The notes under the pieces: model-generated
What the model saw: the letters and a program-made list of their open reading frames with translations, nothing else
Databases searched by the model: none
What the model was told of the DNA's origin: nothing
In this document: piece by piece, positions 6,378-6,512 of the stretch
How positions within the stretch are numbered: position 1 is the stretch's first letter
Layout: each line of letters opens with the position of its first letter
Position numbers and translations under genes: made by a program
From: Synechococcales cyanobacterium 340R_concoct_173_sub
Lineage (GTDB): Bacteria > Cyanobacteriota > Cyanobacteriia > Leptolyngbyales > Leptolyngbyaceae
NCBI GenBank assembly: GCA_025354065.1
Contig: JANXNM010000062.1
Span: 1-6,512, forward strand
Length of the DNA: 6,512 bases
Direction: 5' to 3'

Positions 6378-6512
6378 TTACGAAGTCACCATTGTCCCAA
6401 TCCCCGCATCAGTAAAAATTTCCAAGAGCAATGAATGATGCACGCGTCCGTCAATAATGTGAGCCGCCTTGACCCCTTGAGCGATCGATCGGACGCAGCA
6501 AGTCAATTTAGG
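6378..6512 (-). CDS. argB: Acetylglutamate kinase, C-terminal 44 residues (gene runs off the window)
   Basis: ArgB phosphorylates N-acetyl-L-glutamate in the second step of arginine synthesis. In cyanobacteria it is the classical target of the PII signalling protein. Only the end is in the window: an open frame from the right edge to TAA at 6378-6380, 44 residues. It contains [19 protein letters not shown] followed by [18 protein letters not shown], the conserved ArgB tail that closes the nucleotide-binding lobe and ends in the usual GIGT(M/L)V. The start and the catalytic lysines lie outside. The tail is undamaged and converges with the truncated DUF4143 gene, leaving 115 bp between the two stops. 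The gene was found by translating the edge directly; it is short enough to be missed by a length cut-off. Confidence 0.93.
   Translation of the reverse strand, partial: PKLTCCVRSIAQGVKAAHIIDGRVHHSLLLEIFTDAGIGTMVTS

Noticed and set aside
1..6512. tRNA, rRNA, CRISPR arrays, riboswitches
   Set aside because: No cloverleaf with a conserved T-loop, no regularly spaced repeats of CRISPR length and no recognisable riboswitch core were seen on either strand by eye.

Overview
The window looks like a cyanobacterial chromosome segment. CGATCG, the core of the cyanobacterial HIP1 octamer, recurs throughout, with one full GCGATCGC at 4139-4146. The best-recognised products (an SppA-type protease IV, acetylglutamate kinase with a cyanobacterial-looking C-terminus, Uma2/DUF820, HicBA and an AAA/DUF4143 protein) also fit. 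No more precise taxon can be given from sequence alone.

Layout, left to right. A strong intrinsic terminator (113-144) ends a minus-strand gene for a secreted or lumenal protein built from two copies of a ~125-residue TPR-like unit (164-1198). Upstream of it is a 144-bp gap with two short direct repeats, then sppA (1343-3136, minus), intact with both catalytic residues. Next comes a stretch of accessory genes, most of them damaged: a Uma2 gene that has lost its N-terminal part (3251-3758, minus), a hicA toxin gene with a frameshift plus a stop (3827-4040, minus), an intact hicB antitoxin gene (4063-4269, minus), an IS5-type insertion sequence with an intact 310-aa DDE transposase (about 4413-5405, minus), and the C-terminal part of an AAA+DUF4143 ATPase whose ATP-binding half is gone (5414-6262, plus). 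The right edge holds the last 44 codons of argB (6378-6512, minus), which is too short to appear in a routine ORF scan.

Interpretation: two housekeeping genes (sppA and argB) flank a decaying accessory island of about 3 kb. Three separate genes show independent lesions, each visible by comparing the reading frames with the expected family architecture. The antitoxin hicB outlives its toxin. The insertion sequence sits exactly where the ATPase lost its N-terminal half, so insertion followed by deletion is the simplest history. I see no convincing new multi-gene system. The interest lies in the decay pattern and in the uncharacterised duplicated secreted protein beside sppA.
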